From NCBI RefSeq assembly GCF_028550395.1, contig NZ_JAQQKW010000002.1:372001-436000 (forward strand): DNA of 64,000 nt, read 5' to 3'. The position numbers and the translations under genes were made by a program. Source of the stretch: Asticcacaulis currens (GTDB lineage: Bacteria; Pseudomonadota; Alphaproteobacteria; Caulobacterales; Caulobacteraceae). The notes under the pieces were generated by a model. It made no database searches and was not told the DNA's origin. It saw nothing but the letters and a program-made list of their open reading frames with translations. Shown piece by piece: positions 1 through 9,881 of this stretch; within the stretch, counting starts at the first letter, position 1; every line of letters begins with the position of its first letter.

Positions 1-1715
1 TCCTTGGGGTCGTGCTCCGCCTTCCCGGCAACCTGCTGGCCTTCGTACCACAGCCCCAGTTCGACCTCGAATACCGTTTGAAGGTGGCGCTCGATCACCT
101 GCCCGATGTCGGCGGCGTCACGCGCCCCCCCCAGTTGCCGCGAAATATCGTAGAGGAGCCGCGTTTCCACCTCCCCCTTGCGCGCCAGTCGCGCATGGAG
201 AGACAGGCGCGCCGTCAGCGAACCGACGATCAGTGAGGTGATCAGCATGACCACAAAGGTGACGGCATAGCCTACCCGGTCGAAGGTCAGGCTGTAATAG
301 GGTTCGACATAGAACCAGTTGAAGGTCAGGACCGACAGGACCGAGGTAAAGACCGCCGGACCGATCCCATAGCGTGCCGCCACCGCCACCACGGCGGTCA
401 TATAAAGCATGATAAAGCTGTCGGGATCGACCACGTCCCGGAAAGGCAGGCCCAGCGCGGTCACCAGCGCCGTAGCAGCAACCGCCATCAGATAGGGAAG
501 CGGCCTCAGGGCCTGAGCCACCGTGCGACCGTCCGCCTCTGCCTTATCTTCGGCGCTGTCGGCGCTTAGCGTGGTGATTTCAAGACCGGCACCCTGACTG
601 ATCAGCTTTTGCGACAGGCTGCGTCCGCCCATCAGCGCGCGCCACCACGGCTGCGGGCTGTGGCCCAGCACAAGGCGCGTAAAGCCGTTCTGACGCGCAT
701 AGGTGAGGACCGCCGAGGCGGCGCGCCCGGCATTGAGGCGCACCACCCGCGCCCCCAGCTTTTCGGCCAGCCGCAGATTGTGCTCGACGCGGCGGCGCGC
801 CTTGTCCGGCAGGGCTTCGTGGCGGTCGGTATGCAGGTAGAGGGCAAACCAGGCGGCGCGGGCCCGGTCAGCCATGCGCTTGGTATGGCGGATCAGGCGT
901 GCCGACAGGGCGTCCGGCCCGACCAGCACCAGAATCTTGTCGCCTGTCGCCGATTCGGCCTGCCCCATGGCGGCACTCAGGGCGTCATTCTGGGCGTCGA
1001 TGCGCTCGGCCGTGCGTCGCAGGGCGATTTCTCGCAGACGCCCCAGATTGGCTTTTTTAAAGAAGTTGTCGGCGGCACGGGTCTGCGCCCCTTCGGCCAC
1101 ATAGACCTTGCCTTCGGCCAGCCGTTTCAGAAGCTCGTCCGGCGACAGGTCGATAAGCGCAATCTCGTCCGCCGCATCGAAAGCGGCATCGGGCACCGTT
1201 TCACGCACCCACACGCCGGTCAGGCGCGCCACCACATCGTTCAGGCTTTCGAGATGCTGCACATTGAGCGTCGTATAGACGTCTATGCCCGCCGCCAGCA
1301 GTTCCTCCACATCCTGCCAGCGTTTGGGATGACGCGACCCGGGCGCATTGGTATGGGCGTATTCGTCGATCAGGATCAGGTGGGGACGCCGCTCAAGCGC
1401 CAAGTCGATGTCAAACTCGGTCAGGCGAATGTCGCGATGGCTGACCTCGCGCAACGGCAGCAGCGGCAGACCGTCGATCAGGGCCAGGGTCTCGGGACGA
1501 CCATGATGTTCGACCACCCCGATCACCACGTCCCGCCCTTCGGCAAACAGACGGCGCGCCTCGCTGAGCATGGCGTAGGTCTTGCCCACGCCGGCATTGG
1601 CACCAAAAAAGATTTTCAGCCGCCCGCGACGGGGGGTATCCGGCGCGCCGTCGCCTCTGTCCTTGCTGACAAGGGCGAGCAGTTTATCAGGGTCGGGTCT
1701 TTGGTCCGCGGTCAC
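1..1715 (-). CDS. kdpD: Osmosensitive K+ channel sensor histidine kinase KdpD (partial, 3' part outside window)
   Basis: Membrane sensor kinase that controls kdp expression with the response regulator KdpE. Reading from a GTG at 1715 the frame stays open to the left edge (about 571 codons). It shows the KdpD N-terminal domain with Walker A GANAGVGKTY near residues 38-47 and the block DEYAHTNAPGSRHPKRWQDV near residue 115, a USP-like segment, then a cluster of hydrophobic helices encoded at about 560-240, followed by the start of a GAF-like domain. The histidine kinase core and KdpE would lie left of the window. The start GTG overlaps the kdpC stop as GTGA, so the two are translationally coupled. 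Confidence 0.93.
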   Translation of the reverse strand, partial: MTADQRPDPDKLLALVSKDRGDGAPDTPRRGRLKIFFGANAGVGKTYAMLSEARRLFAEGRDVVIGVVEHHGRPETLALIDGLPLLPLREVSHRDIRLTEFDIDLALERRPHLILIDEYAHTNAPGSRHPKRWQDVEELLAAGIDVYTTLNVQHLESLNDVVARLTGVWVRETVPDAAFDAADEIALIDLSPDELLKRLAEGKVYVAEGAQTRAADNFFKKANLGRLREIALRRTAERIDAQNDALSAAMGQAESATGDKILVLVGPDALSARLIRHTKRMADRARAAWFALYLHTDRHEALPDKARRRVEHNLRLAEKLGARVVRLNAGRAASAVLTYARQNGFTRLVLGHSPQPWWRALMGGRSLSQKLISQGAGLEITTLSADSAEDKAEADGRTVAQALRPLPYLMAVAATALVTALGLPFRDVVDPDSFIMLYMTAVVAVAARYGIGPAVFTSVLSVLTFNWFYVEPYYSLTFDRVGYAVTFVVMLITSLIVGSLTARLSLHARLARKGEVETRLLYDISRQLGGARDAADIGQVIERHLQTVFEVELGLWYEGQQVAGKAEHDPK

Positions 1716-2278
1716 TTGATCTTGCCATCCAGCCTCAGATTGACCTCTAGCACGTTCACGCGCGGTTCGCCGAGGATTCCGAAGCTGCGGCCCTCAGTGG
1801 CGGCGTGAATAGCGGCGCGCACCTGCTCTGGCGTCACCCCACGCGCGGAGGCAATACGCGGCACCTGAATCTCCGCCGCCGCCGGGCTGATGTGCGGGTC
1901 GAGGCCTGAGCCTGAGGCAGTGATCAGATCGACAGGCACCGGGCCCGTGACGCCCAGGGCTTCAATACGGCCTTGCGCCGCGGTAACAAGCGCCGGGTTG
2001 TTGACCCCATAGTTAGAGCCCGACGACGCACCGGCATTATAAGGGGCGGGGCCGGTGGCCGAGAGACGCCCCCACAAATAGCCGGGCTGGGTGAAGTTCT
2101 GACCAATCAGGCGCGATCCGATCACGGTCTGACCGTCACGGATCAGCGAACCCTTGGCCTTGTCGGCAAACAGGCCCTGAACGATACCCGTCGTGGCCAG
2201 TGGGTAGAGGCCACCGCACAGCAGAGTAAACAGGCCCATGGAAACCAGAGCGGGACGAAGGTGTGTGATGAGTAACAT
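1712..2278 (-). CDS. kdpC: K+-transporting ATPase subunit C
   Basis: Inner-membrane accessory subunit of the KdpFABC high-affinity potassium pump, thought to stabilise the complex and assist ATP binding by KdpB. About 188 residues, normal for the family, with one N-terminal membrane helix (LRPALVSMGLFTLLCGGLYP) and the conserved GSRLIGQNF and LDPHISP-type motifs. The ATG at 2278 is preferred over the one at 2293 because GAGG lies at proper spacing before it. It follows kdpB by a short gap and overlaps kdpD by four bases. Confidence 0.95.
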   Translation of the reverse strand: MLLITHLRPALVSMGLFTLLCGGLYPLATTGIVQGLFADKAKGSLIRDGQTVIGSRLIGQNFTQPGYLWGRLSATGPAPYNAGASSGSNYGVNNPALVTAAQGRIEALGVTGPVPVDLITASGSGLDPHISPAAAEIQVPRIASARGVTPEQVRAAIHAATEGRSFGILGEPRVNVLEVNLRLDGKIK

Positions 2279-2304
2279 AGTAGTACCTCGCAAGCCTGAC
2301 GTGC

Positions 2305-4374
2305 TTAAACCAGACCCACGGCGGTCAGGCCGAGGTCGATGAGTTTGATACCGATGAACGGGGTGACGATCCCGCCCAGACCGTAGAGGAAGGCGTGGCG
2401 CGACAGCATGGCCGAGGCCGATTCCGCGCGATATTTGACGCCTTTCAGCGCCAGCGGGATCAGAGCGATAATGATCAGGGCGTTGAAGATGACCGCCGAC
2501 AGGATGGCGCTTTGCGGCGAGGACAGGCCCATGATGTTGAGGAGCCCCAGCGCCGGATAGGTGGTGGCAAAGGCGGCCGGGATAATGGCAAAATACTTGG
2601 CCAGATCGTTGGCGATACTGAAGGTGGTCAGAGCCCCGCGCGTCATCAGAAGCTGTTTGCCGATTTCGACAATTTCGATCAGCTTGGTCGGATCGGAATC
2701 GAGATCGACCATGTTTCCGGCCTCCTTGGCCGCCTGCGTGCCGGAATTCATGGCCACCGCCACGTCCGATTGCGCCAGCGCCGGAGCGTCATTGGTGCCA
2801 TCACCAACCATGGCCACCATCTCACCGCCTTCCTGCATCTTGCGGATATATTTGAGCTTCGTCTCGGGCGTTGCCTCGGCCACAAAGTCATCGACGCCGG
2901 CCTCTGACGCGATAGCCGCCGCGGTCAGCGGGTTGTCTCCGGTGATCATCACCGACTTGATGCCCATCTTGCGCAATTCGCCCAGACGCACCTTGATATC
3001 GGGCTTGACGATGTCCTTGAGGTAGATCACCCCCAGAACTTTCGGACCTTCGGCCACGATCAGCGGTGTGCCGCCCTTGCGGGCAATGTCTTCCACGGCA
3101 GCGGCCACTTCGGCCGGCATGGCCCCGCCCCGCTTGGCCACCAGCTTGCCAATGGCGTCGCCCGCCCCCTTGAAGATATGGCGTTCGTTGATCACCACGC
3201 CGGACACGCGCTGTTCCGCCGAAAAGGGGATGAATTCCGCCTCGATATCGCTGGCCTTGCGCTCAGCCAGACCAAACTGGCCACGCGCCAGAGCCACAAT
3301 CGAGCGGCCCTCCGGGGTTTCATCGGCCAGCGACGATAGCTCTGCCGCCTCGGCCAGTTGCTGCGCCGAAACCTGGCTGGAAGGGATGAATTCGACCGCC
3401 TGACGGTTGCCAAAGGTGATGGTGCCGGTCTTGTCCAGCAGCAGCACATTGACATCGCCCGCCGCCTCGACCGCCCGCCCCGACGTGGCGATGACATTGG
3501 CCTTGATCAGGCGCTGCATCCCGGAAATGCCGATGGCCGACAACAGCCCGCCGATCGTCGTCGGGATCAGACAGACCAGCAGGGCGATCAGCACGACGAT
3601 TGAAATCACCGTACCCGACCCGGCACGCGCGACGCTGAACAGCGAGAAGGGCAAGAGCGTCGCACAGGCCATCAGGAAGACGAGGCTCAGCGCCGCCAGC
3701 AGGATCGACAGGGCAATCTCGTTCGGGGTCTTCTGACGCTTGGCCGACTCGACAAGGCCGATCATGCGATCCAGAAAGCTCTCGCCCGGATCGGCCGTCA
3801 CCCTGACGATCAGCCAGTCCGACAGGACGCGCGTCCCGCCGGTCACGGCGTCGCGGTCGCCGCCGGATTCGCGGATCACCGGGGCGGACTCACCGGTTAT
3901 GGCGCTTTCATCGACACTGGCAATGCCTTCAATGACCTGACCATCGGCGGGCACCACGTCCCCGGCATCAATGCGGATCACATCGCCCTTGCGCAGGCTG
4001 TTGGCGGCGACGACCGTCTGCTTCTTTGATTTGTCGAGCTTTTTGGCCGAGACGTCGCGGCGGGTCTTTTTCAGGCTGTCAGCCTGCGCCTTGCCACGCC
4101 CCTCCGCCACGGTCTCAGCGAAGTTGGCAAACAGGACGGTGAACCACAGCCAGAAACAGATCAGACCGACAAACCAGATGGGCTGATGGAATTCGGGCAG
4201 GCGGGCGCCCGTGCCTGTGAGCATGACTCCCAGAACAAGGGTGGTCACGACCGAGCCTACCCAGACGAGGAACATGACCGGATTGCGGATCTGATAGCGC
4301 GGGTCGAGGCGGCGCAGGGCCTGAAGTGCCGCGGCACCGATGTCGGTTTTGTAGGTCACAGTTAAGGAGGACAT
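2305..4374 (-). CDS. kdpB: K+-transporting P-type ATPase subunit B
   Basis: Catalytic P-type ATPase subunit that couples ATP hydrolysis to K+ import through KdpA. At 689 aa it has the usual length. Visible motifs are the phosphorylation site DKTGTITFG, the actuator loop ITGESAPV and the hinge [20 protein letters not shown]. The open frame extends upstream into kdpA, but the start MSSLTVTYK at 4374 fits the family, has AAGGGC upstream and lies five bases after the kdpA stop. Confidence 0.97.
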   Translation of the reverse strand: MSSLTVTYKTDIGAAALQALRRLDPRYQIRNPVMFLVWVGSVVTTLVLGVMLTGTGARLPEFHQPIWFVGLICFWLWFTVLFANFAETVAEGRGKAQADSLKKTRRDVSAKKLDKSKKQTVVAANSLRKGDVIRIDAGDVVPADGQVIEGIASVDESAITGESAPVIRESGGDRDAVTGGTRVLSDWLIVRVTADPGESFLDRMIGLVESAKRQKTPNEIALSILLAALSLVFLMACATLLPFSLFSVARAGSGTVISIVVLIALLVCLIPTTIGGLLSAIGISGMQRLIKANVIATSGRAVEAAGDVNVLLLDKTGTITFGNRQAVEFIPSSQVSAQQLAEAAELSSLADETPEGRSIVALARGQFGLAERKASDIEAEFIPFSAEQRVSGVVINERHIFKGAGDAIGKLVAKRGGAMPAEVAAAVEDIARKGGTPLIVAEGPKVLGVIYLKDIVKPDIKVRLGELRKMGIKSVMITGDNPLTAAAIASEAGVDDFVAEATPETKLKYIRKMQEGGEMVAMVGDGTNDAPALAQSDVAVAMNSGTQAAKEAGNMVDLDSDPTKLIEIVEIGKQLLMTRGALTTFSIANDLAKYFAIIPAAFATTYPALGLLNIMGLSSPQSAILSAVIFNALIIIALIPLALKGVKYRAESASAMLSRHAFLYGLGGIVTPFIGIKLIDLGLTAVGLV

Positions 4375-4379
4375 GTTGA

Positions 4380-6137
4380 TTAGCCCTTGATCATATTGAG
4401 GTGTTCGATTACCGGTCCAAGCGCCAGAGCCGGCGCATAGGTCAGGACGCCGATCAGCAGAATGACGCCGATCAGTATGGCCACGAACAAAGGAGTATGG
4501 GTTGGCAGCGTACCGGCAGACACCGGAACCGCTTTTTTGGCGGCCAGCGATCCGGCTATGGCCAGCACGGGCAGCAGAACGAAGAAGCGCCCGAACAACA
4601 TACACAGTGCCAACAGTGTGTTGTAAAAAGGCGTATTGGCGCTCAGGCCCGCAAAGGCCGATCCGTTATTATTGGCCGCCGAGGTGAAGGCATAGAGCAC
4701 CTCCGAAAAGCCCTGCGCACCGGGGTTGAATATCCCCGCCTTGCCCAGAGGCGTCACCACGGCCAGGGCGGTGGCCCCCAGCACCAGCGCACAGGGCAAA
4801 AGCACAGCGATCGAGGCCATCTTGATCTCATAGCCGCCAATCTTCTTGCCCAGATATTCCGGCGTGCGCCCGACCATCAGCCCGGCAATGAAGACGGTCA
4901 GGATGACGAAGACCAGCATTCCGTAAAGACCGGACCCGGCACCGCCATAGATGACTTCGCCGAACTTCATCAGCAGCATGGGCACAAGGCCGCCCAGCGG
5001 GGTAAAACTGTCGTGCATGGCATTGACCGAGCCGTTCGACGCCGCCGTCGTGGCCGCTGCCCAGATAGCGGAATTGACGATACCGAAGCGCGTTTCTTTG
5101 CCTTCCATATTGCCACCGGCTTGCGCGGTGGCGGGGGCCATATTGCCACCGGCTTGCGCGGTCGTCGGGTCAGCCCCCGCTGCCACCAGATGCGGATTGC
5201 CGGCCTGTTCAAAGCCGATGGCTGCGGCGGCGAACGGCACGAAGACCAGGGTCATGGCCGCAAAGATCGCCACGCCCTGCCGCCGGTCGCCCACCATCTT
5301 TCCGAAGGTGAAGCACAGGGCCGCCGGGATCAGCAGGATCGACACCATCTCGATCAGGTTCGAAAACGGAGTAGGGTTTTCAAACGGATGCGCCGAGTTG
5401 GTATTGAAGAAGCCGCCCCCATTGGTGCCCAGCATCTTGATCGCTTCCTGTGAGGCGACGGGCCCCAGCGCGATGACCTGATCGCGGCCCTCCAGCGTTC
5501 TGGCTGTGGCATAGCTGTCGAAGGTCTGGATGACGCCCAGCCCGCCCAGCGCCACGGCCACGATCAGCGACAGAGGCAGCAGGATGTAGAGATTGGCCCG
5601 CACGAGATCGGTCCAGAAATTTCCCAGGCGGTCGGTTGAATGGCGCGTCAGACCGCGGATCAGTGCCACCAGCACCGCCATGCCGACGGCCGCAGACACG
5701 AAATTCTGTACGGTCAGGCCGACCATCTGGCTGAAATAGCTTAGCGTCGTTTCGCCGCCATAGGATTGCCAGTTGGTATTGGTGATAAAGCTGACGGCTG
5801 TGTTAAAGGCCAGATCGGGTGTCAGTCCGGGCAGGTGCTGTGGATTGAGCGGCAGCACGCCCTGCCCCACCAGCAGCCCGAAGAGAAGCACAAACCCCGT
5901 CAGCGAAAACAGGATAACGGCGACCGCATAGGTCTTCCACGTCATCTCTTCGACGGAGTTGACGCCGCACAGACGATGAATCAGGCGCTCCACCGGCCCA
6001 AAGATCGCGGTCAGGACGGTACGCTCACCCGAGAAGACGCGCGCCATATACCCGCCCAGCGGGACGGCCAGAGCCGTAAGCACGCACATATAAAGCGCAA
6101 GCTGCACCCAGGCGCTTGCGGTGATACCGAGCCACAT
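4380..6137 (-). CDS. kdpA: K+-transporting ATPase subunit A (channel-like subunit)
   Basis: K+-selective, channel-derived membrane subunit of KdpFABC. Its 585 aa include the family signatures [19 protein letters not shown] and [13 protein letters not shown] and about ten membrane segments. It is somewhat longer than the E. coli protein (557 aa). Part of the excess is a short extramembrane stretch where an 11-residue unit (ATAQAGGNM plus two residues) occurs twice, encoded by a 25-base exact repeat at 5105-5129 and 5138-5162 (period 33). The start [10 protein letters not shown] follows a TCTGGAGAACCGGC leader. Confidence 0.96.
   Translation of the reverse strand: MWLGITASAWVQLALYMCVLTALAVPLGGYMARVFSGERTVLTAIFGPVERLIHRLCGVNSVEEMTWKTYAVAVILFSLTGFVLLFGLLVGQGVLPLNPQHLPGLTPDLAFNTAVSFITNTNWQSYGGETTLSYFSQMVGLTVQNFVSAAVGMAVLVALIRGLTRHSTDRLGNFWTDLVRANLYILLPLSLIVAVALGGLGVIQTFDSYATARTLEGRDQVIALGPVASQEAIKMLGTNGGGFFNTNSAHPFENPTPFSNLIEMVSILLIPAALCFTFGKMVGDRRQGVAIFAAMTLVFVPFAAAAIGFEQAGNPHLVAAGADPTTAQAGGNMAPATAQAGGNMEGKETRFGIVNSAIWAAATTAASNGSVNAMHDSFTPLGGLVPMLLMKFGEVIYGGAGSGLYGMLVFVILTVFIAGLMVGRTPEYLGKKIGGYEIKMASIAVLLPCALVLGATALAVVTPLGKAGIFNPGAQGFSEVLYAFTSAANNNGSAFAGLSANTPFYNTLLALCMLFGRFFVLLPVLAIAGSLAAKKAVPVSAGTLPTHTPLFVAILIGVILLIGVLTYAPALALGPVIEHLNMIKG
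5105..5162. repeat. Two-copy in-frame 33-bp tandem repeat inside kdpA
   Basis: The 25-base string beginning CCATATTGCCACCGGC occurs exactly at 5105-5129 and 5138-5162, a period of 33 bases, so it adds 11 residues to KdpA without shifting the frame. It sits just before the conserved [10 protein letters not shown] block, in a loop where family members vary in length. Confidence 0.9.
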
Positions 6138-6156
6138 GCCGGTTCTCCAGATAAGA

Positions 6157-6249
6157 TTACGGGAAAATTTCCGGTTTGATCAGCGCGACCACCAGATAGG
6201 CCGCCAATACCAGCACAAGGACAGCGGCGGCGACATAGAGGACGGTCAT
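6157..6249 (-). CDS. kdpF: K+-transporting ATPase subunit F
   Basis: 30-residue single-helix peptide, [15 protein letters not shown]..., ending KPEIFP, in the position and with the size of KdpF, which stabilises the KdpFABC complex. The ATG at 6249 overlaps the stop of the preceding small ORF as ATGA, and kdpA begins 19 bases after the kdpF stop. The function follows from position and the hydrophobic one-helix pattern. Confidence 0.85.
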   Translation of the reverse strand: MTVLYVAAAVLVLVLAAYLVVALIKPEIFP

Positions 6250-6341
6250 GGCCGATCCTCCCGCAGGCGGTCTGCGCCATGGACAAACCCCAGGCACAGG
6301 GCGAAAAAACCGCACCCGGCCATCAGATACACAAAGGTCAT
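6246..6341 (-). CDS. Small single-helix membrane peptide at head of kdp operon
   Basis: 31-residue ORF, MTFVYLMAGCGFFALCLGFV followed by a charged tail ([11 protein letters not shown]). The start has GGAGCC upstream and the stop overlaps the kdpF start by four bases, so it is very probably translated as the first cistron of the kdp operon. Tiny membrane ORFs at this position occur in other kdp operons, but I know of no assigned function. One predicted helix, positive-out or positive-in not decidable here. Confidence 0.65.
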   Translation of the reverse strand: MTFVYLMAGCGFFALCLGFVHGADRLREDRP

Positions 6342-6454
6342 AAGAGGCTCCAATTCCAGTCAGGAAGCTGGATCGTCTCCTAAACCCCGACGCATATAGG
6401 GCGTGTAGAGATCACGCCGTGGGGCGTATATTTTGTGTATAGAGATTTGGAAAA
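6342..6454 (-). promoter_or_regulatory. kdp operon leader/promoter region
   Basis: 113 bases between the tRNA and the first kdp cistron. On the minus strand two similar strings occur, ATCTCTATACAC and ATCTCTACAC, and the plus strand holds the inverted repeat GGCGTG-7-CACGCC at 6400-6418. These could be KdpE sites, but I cannot match them to a known KdpE box. No clear sigma-70 hexamers. Confidence 0.3.
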
Positions 6455-6531
6455 TGGTGACCCCTGCAGGACTCGAACCTGCGACCTCTGCTTTAGGAAA
6501 GCCTTGCTCTATCCGGCTGAGCTAAGGGGCC
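6455..6531 (-). tRNA. tRNA-Arg (anticodon CCT)
   Basis: 77-nt cloverleaf with encoded CCA. The acceptor stem GGCCCCT/AGGGGTC has one G-U pair, the D arm is GCTC/GAGC, and the T arm GCAGG-TTCGAGT-CCTGC pairs perfectly. The anticodon loop TTCCTAA gives CCT, reading AGG. The anticodon stem AGGCT/AGCAG has only its three loop-proximal pairs canonical; the A27-G43 and G28-A42 positions mismatch. It would be transcribed in the same direction as the kdp operon, upstream of it. Confidence 0.88.
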
Positions 6532-6855
6532 ACGCGTCTCGGGTTTAGCACGCCGTTCGCGCCTTTGAGAAGCCGTTTCAAGCTCGGTTTGGTCTAAAAA
6601 CCTGTGTGAGAACAGAGCCGACTCGACTCAAAGCGCGACTCGGCCCATTGAGCTATACGAGTATGGTTAATACGTTATCGCGCTACTATATCTGGTATAG
6701 AACAAATCAGGCATCGGGCGATGTCACTGATTCGGTCATGATTCGTTTTCATGGCGTTCACGGCGTTTGACGCAAGCCGTTAACCTCTGCATTTGCGCGC
6801 TTTTGACACCGTCTTCTACCTTTTCAATGCCGCTTTAAGCGGCTAAAACAGCCAC
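6532..6855. other. Intergenic region before helicase gene
   Basis: About 320 bases with no convincing ORF. It contains TTGACA at 6803-6808 without a good partner hexamer and a perfect palindrome GCCGCTTTAAGCGGC at 6829-6843, only 12 bases before the helicase start codon. The palindrome could be an operator or an mRNA hairpin next to the start. Confidence 0.4.
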
Positions 6856-9291
6856 GTGCCAGATCATTCGCATCCCGTTGCCGCCTTCGCCGCCCCAAGC
6901 CCGGACTCGCGGCTGGTGGCCGTCCTGGGGCCGACCAATACCGGCAAGACCCATTATGCGCTGGAGCGGATGATGGCCCATGCTACCGGAATGATCGGCC
7001 TGCCCCTGCGGCTTCTGGCGCGCGAGGTCTATGACCGTATGGTGAAGGAAAAGGGAATCAATGCCGTCGCTCTGATCACCGGCGAAGAGAAGATCATCCC
7101 GCGTCTTCCCTCCTATTTCATCTGCACGGTCGAGGCGATGCCACTGGAGCGGCGCGTCGATTTCCTAGCCGTCGATGAGATTCAACTGTGCGCGGATACG
7201 GAGCGCGGCCACGTCTTCACCGACCGGCTTTTGCACGCGCGCGGTCGCTATGAGACGCTGTTTATGGGGGCCGCGACCTTTGCGCCCCTGTTCCGCTCGC
7301 TGTTTCCCTATGCCGAGGTGCAGTTCCGTGAGCGCCTGTCGCAACTGAGCTATGCCGGGTCGAAGAAGCTCACCCGCCTGCCCAAGCGCACGGCCATCGT
7401 CGCCTTTTCGACGGAGCAGGTCTATGCCATTGCCGAACTGATCCGGCGCCAGCGCGGTGGAGCGGCTGTGGTGATGGGCTCGCTCAGCCCCAAGACGCGC
7501 AACGCTCAGGTCGATCTGTTCCAGCGCGGCGAAGTCGATTTTCTGGTCGCCACCGACGCCATCGGCATGGGGCTCAACATGGATATCGACCATGTGGCCT
7601 TTGCCGGCCTGTCGAAATTCGACGGCCGCCGCACGCGGGCGCTCACAGCACAGGAGGCCGCACAGATCGCCGGGCGCGCCGGACGCAACCGCAGGGAAGG
7701 TACGTTTGGGGTCACCGGCGATGCCGATGAGATGGATGACGACCTGATCGCGGCCATTGAAAACCACCGCTTCCTCAGCCTGACGGCGGCGCAATGGCGC
7801 AATCATGAACTGGATTTTTCGTCGCTCGACAACCTGCTGCGCAGCCTGACGCGGCCTTCGCCCGCCCCGGCATTGCAACTGGCTCGCGAAGCGCTGGATG
7901 AGAAGGTCCTGCGCCATCTGAGCGCCGAAGACGACATCGCGCTGAAGGTGCGCAATCCGGTTAGTCTCCGCATCCTGTGGGAGGTGTGCCAGCTCCCTGA
8001 TTTCCGCAAGGTGTCGCTGGACGAGCATCTGAAAACGGTCGGTTTCCTCTTCTGGTCGCGCCACCGCCCGGACGGGTTTGTGCCGCACGACTGGTTCGAT
8101 GAGCAGTTGACCCACCTCGACCGCATGGACGGCGATATCGACACCCTGTCGGGGCGGTTGTCGGGCGTGCGCACCCTCTCCTACATCGCCAATCGCACCG
8201 GCTGGCTGAAGGCGGCGGAACACTGGCGCGAAGCGACGCGCGATCTGGAGGCGCGTCTGTCCGACCGGCTGCACGAGGCCCTGATGCAGCGCTTCGTCGA
8301 TCAGCGCACCAGCGCCCTGTTGAAGGCGCTCAACGCCTTTGAGACGCCGAAGCCGGAGATTATGGAAAATGGCGACGTTTTCCTTGAAGGCCAGCGTGTG
8401 GGGCAGCTCAAGGGGCTGAACTTCATCCAGGCGGCCGGTGAAAGCCTGATCGAGGACAAGACGATCCGTCAGGCGGCGCATCGCGCCGTGACGCCCCTGA
8501 TCCGTGAGCGGCTGCACGCCCTGGCGCAGGCACCGTCCAAAACCCTGCGCCTGAAAGGCAAGCACGTTCTGTGGCAGGGCGAAACGGTCGGCCACATCGC
8601 ACCGTCAGACTATTTCAACCCCGTCATCCGTCTGGAATGTCAGTCCGATCAGGCCGCGCTGGAAGACCGTGCGCGTAAACGGCTGACCGATTTTGTGCGG
8701 CAGCAGGCCCTGCACCAGTTGAAGCCCCTGCACCGGGTCTATGAGGCCGCACACGATGAGACGACCCCTGCGGCGGTGCGCGCTGTGGCGTGGCAGATCT
8801 ATGAAAACGGCGGCGTGACCTTGCGTGGCGAAGACAAGCTGACGGCGGATGAGCGCAAGTTGCTTAAAGGGCTGGGCATCCACGGCAATCGCTTCGTCTG
8901 GCGTTTACCGAAGTTATCACCACCTTTGATGCAGGCCTTTGGCGGAGCGAAGGACCATCCGCAGCGTGCCTTAAGCCTCAAAGGGCTGGTGGCCATTGCC
9001 GGGCACAAACCCGTCCGGCTGAAGACGCTCGATGCGCTGGATGCGGCCCTGAACGAAGGTGTGTGGCACAAGGGTGCCATCTATCTCAAGCCCGGGGCGA
9101 CTGAGGGCGTCAGCGACAAGCTGATGGCCGCGCTGGGCTATGCCAAGGCCGGGACGCACCACTTTGGCGAAGGGGATGCCGCCGCCGAGTATCAGGGCTG
9201 GCGCAGCAAAACGACTGCCCCGAAAAAGGCCAAAGTGCCGCCCCTCTTCGTCAATCCCTACTCCCCCTTTGCGGTGCTGCGCGGTGGTTGA
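6856..9291 (+). CDS. SUV3/MgpS-type ATP-dependent RNA/DNA helicase
   Basis: 811-aa superfamily 2 helicase of the SUV3-like group common in Alphaproteobacteria. Motif I is GPTNTGKTHYA near residue 25, motif II is VDEIQLC, motif III region is GAAT, and motif VI is QIAGRAGRNRREGTFG. A long C-terminal region with no clear domain follows the helicase core. The start is a GTG without an obvious Shine-Dalgarno, so the mRNA may be leaderless or the start slightly different. Related proteins act in RNA turnover or ribosome-related processes; the specific role here is not shown by the sequence. Confidence 0.85.
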   Translation: MPDHSHPVAAFAAPSPDSRLVAVLGPTNTGKTHYALERMMAHATGMIGLPLRLLAREVYDRMVKEKGINAVALITGEEKIIPRLPSYFICTVEAMPLERRVDFLAVDEIQLCADTERGHVFTDRLLHARGRYETLFMGAATFAPLFRSLFPYAEVQFRERLSQLSYAGSKKLTRLPKRTAIVAFSTEQVYAIAELIRRQRGGAAVVMGSLSPKTRNAQVDLFQRGEVDFLVATDAIGMGLNMDIDHVAFAGLSKFDGRRTRALTAQEAAQIAGRAGRNRREGTFGVTGDADEMDDDLIAAIENHRFLSLTAAQWRNHELDFSSLDNLLRSLTRPSPAPALQLAREALDEKVLRHLSAEDDIALKVRNPVSLRILWEVCQLPDFRKVSLDEHLKTVGFLFWSRHRPDGFVPHDWFDEQLTHLDRMDGDIDTLSGRLSGVRTLSYIANRTGWLKAAEHWREATRDLEARLSDRLHEALMQRFVDQRTSALLKALNAFETPKPEIMENGDVFLEGQRVGQLKGLNFIQAAGESLIEDKTIRQAAHRAVTPLIRERLHALAQAPSKTLRLKGKHVLWQGETVGHIAPSDYFNPVIRLECQSDQAALEDRARKRLTDFVRQQALHQLKPLHRVYEAAHDETTPAAVRAVAWQIYENGGVTLRGEDKLTADERKLLKGLGIHGNRFVWRLPKLSPPLMQAFGGAKDHPQRALSLKGLVAIAGHKPVRLKTLDALDAALNEGVWHKGAIYLKPGATEGVSDKLMAALGYAKAGTHHFGEGDAAAEYQGWRSKTTAPKKAKVPPLFVNPYSPFAVLRGG

Positions 9292-9336
9292 CAAACCTTG
9301 CCATAGGCCGCACCCTCCTGCCCAAGGAGTGCGGCC

Positions 9337-9594
9337 ATGGCGACCATGAACATATCCCTGCCCGAACAGATGAAATCCTGGGCGGAGTCGCAGGCAGAAA
9401 CCGGTCGTTATGCCAACACCAGCGACTATGTTCGCGACCTCATTCGCCGCGATCAGGAACGGGAAGAGAAAATAGCCGCCTTGCAGGTGAAGATAGACGA
9501 AGGTCTTTCCAGCGGTATCAGCCCCCGCACTGTTGACGATATTCTCGATATGGCCCGCAAAAAGGCGGCGGACCTTGGGTTCGACAAGCCGTGA
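9337..9594 (+). CDS. parD: ParD-family antitoxin
   Basis: 85-aa ribbon-helix-helix protein: MATMNISLPEQMKSWAESQ then SDYVRDLIRRDQERE, the classic ParD N-terminal DNA-binding pattern, followed by a toxin-binding tail. AAGGAG precedes the ATG. It overlaps the ParE gene by four bases (GTGA) and is the first gene, as usual for parDE operons. It should neutralise ParE and repress its own promoter. An in-frame ATG at 9346 is a possible alternative start. Confidence 0.9.
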   Translation: MATMNISLPEQMKSWAESQAETGRYANTSDYVRDLIRRDQEREEKIAALQVKIDEGLSSGISPRTVDDILDMARKKAADLGFDKP

Positions 9595-9881
9595 CATTCC
9601 GGCTGACGTCCGCCGCCGAAACGGACCTGATCCAGCTTTATCTATTCGGTCGTGAGCGGTTCGGCTTTCAACAGGCGGAAGCCTATTATGACGACCTAAA
9701 TCGCGCCTTCGGCTTGCTGGCGGAATACCCGGCCATGGGACGCTTGAGAAAAGAGCTGAACCCACCGATGCACACGCATCCCTTCAGGTCGCATATCATC
9801 TTCTATCAGGTCGAGGCACAGGGGCTGCTTATCGTGCGTGTCCGGCACGCTTCGGAAGACTGGAACGAATTCGACCTCTGA
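9591..9881 (+). CDS. parE: ParE/RelE-superfamily toxin
   Basis: 96-aa toxin of the ParE type: MTFRLTSAAETDLIQLYLFG, then Y-E/L-E style core LLAEYPAMGRLRKEL and the C-terminal strand HIIFYQVEAQGLLIVRVRHASEDW. ParE toxins inhibit DNA gyrase, while RelE relatives cut mRNA; the sequence favours ParE. It starts with GTG inside the antitoxin stop and its own stop codon abuts, with no base between, the stop of the convergent antiporter gene. Confidence 0.9.
   Translation: MTFRLTSAAETDLIQLYLFGRERFGFQQAEAYYDDLNRAFGLLAEYPAMGRLRKELNPPMHTHPFRSHIIFYQVEAQGLLIVRVRHASEDWNEFDL

Noticed and set aside
609-1808. 399-codon plus-strand frame
   Set aside because: It is the complement of kdpD, whose product shows clear KdpD motifs on the minus strand; the plus-frame product shows none.
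6455-6531. Integration site for a genomic island at the tRNA
   Set aside because: No integrase and no direct repeat of the tRNA 3' end seen in the flanking sequence.
7165-8595. 476-codon minus-strand frame under the helicase gene
   Set aside because: Shadow of the helicase, which has intact SF2 motifs; no ribosome site and no domain pattern.
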